In this document: piece by piece, positions 31,936 through 32,032 of the stretch | Layout of the letters: the number at the start of each line of letters is the position of its first letter | Position numbering within the stretch: position 1 is the stretch's first letter | Source of the DNA: Spirochaetia bacterium | Lineage (GTDB): Bacteria; Spirochaetota; Spirochaetia; PWKH01 | Direction: 5' to 3' | Assembly (NCBI GenBank): GCA_007116075.1 | Contig: SKJE01000023.1 | Location: forward strand, 1 to 32,032 | DNA: 32,032 nucleotides | Program-made: the position numbers and the translations under genes | Notes under the pieces: generated by a model | What the model was told of the DNA's origin: nothing | Databases searched by the model: none | What the model saw: the letters and a program-made list of their open reading frames with translations, nothing else

Positions 31936-32032
31936 TAGATGCTTATACCTGAGTATAAAAACTTCCTTTGTTTCCTTCAGCGGACTTGCACATCTTACTG
32001 ATATCTGTGATGATATACAAGACTACTAAACC

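Overview
The window is a core translation/transcription gene cluster. Gene order, protein sequences and the Asn in the RpoB rifampicin region suggest a spirochaete (inference; no search was run). Almost all genes are on the minus strand. From the high-coordinate end the order is: sigma70-like promoter, tRNA-Thr(GGT), rpmG, tRNA-Trp(CCA), secE, nusG, rplK-rplA-rplJ-rplL, rpoB-rpoC, rpsL-rpsG, tuf, rpsJ-rplC-rplD-rplW-rplB-rpsS-rplV-rpsC-rplP-rpmC-rpsQ, rplN-rplX-rplE-rpsN(type Z)-rpsH-rplF-rplR-rpsE-rpmD-rplO-secY, rpmJ-rpsM-rpsK-rpsD-rpoA-rplQ, and a strong intrinsic terminator at ~4500-4548. A second unit follows: promoter with an abutting palindrome, rny, YmdB-family phosphoesterase, tlyA. 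A plus-strand GerMN-like membrane protein converges on tlyA, and a P-loop uridine-kinase-like gene lies at the left edge. No mobile element, CRISPR array, defence system or clearly new multi-gene system was found; the protein content is ordinary. The most interesting material is non-coding: (i) a ~370 bp rpsG-tuf junction that lacks fusA but carries a good promoter, palindromes and a long tuf leader; (ii) intergenic hairpins at tuf-rpsJ, rplL-rpoB, rplJ-rplL and nusG-rplK, two of which pair better as minus-strand RNA (mismatch becomes G.U wobble); (iii) a near-perfect 18-bp palindrome abutting the rny promoter -35. RpoB also has Asn at the E. coli S531 position, which predicts intrinsic rifampicin resistance.
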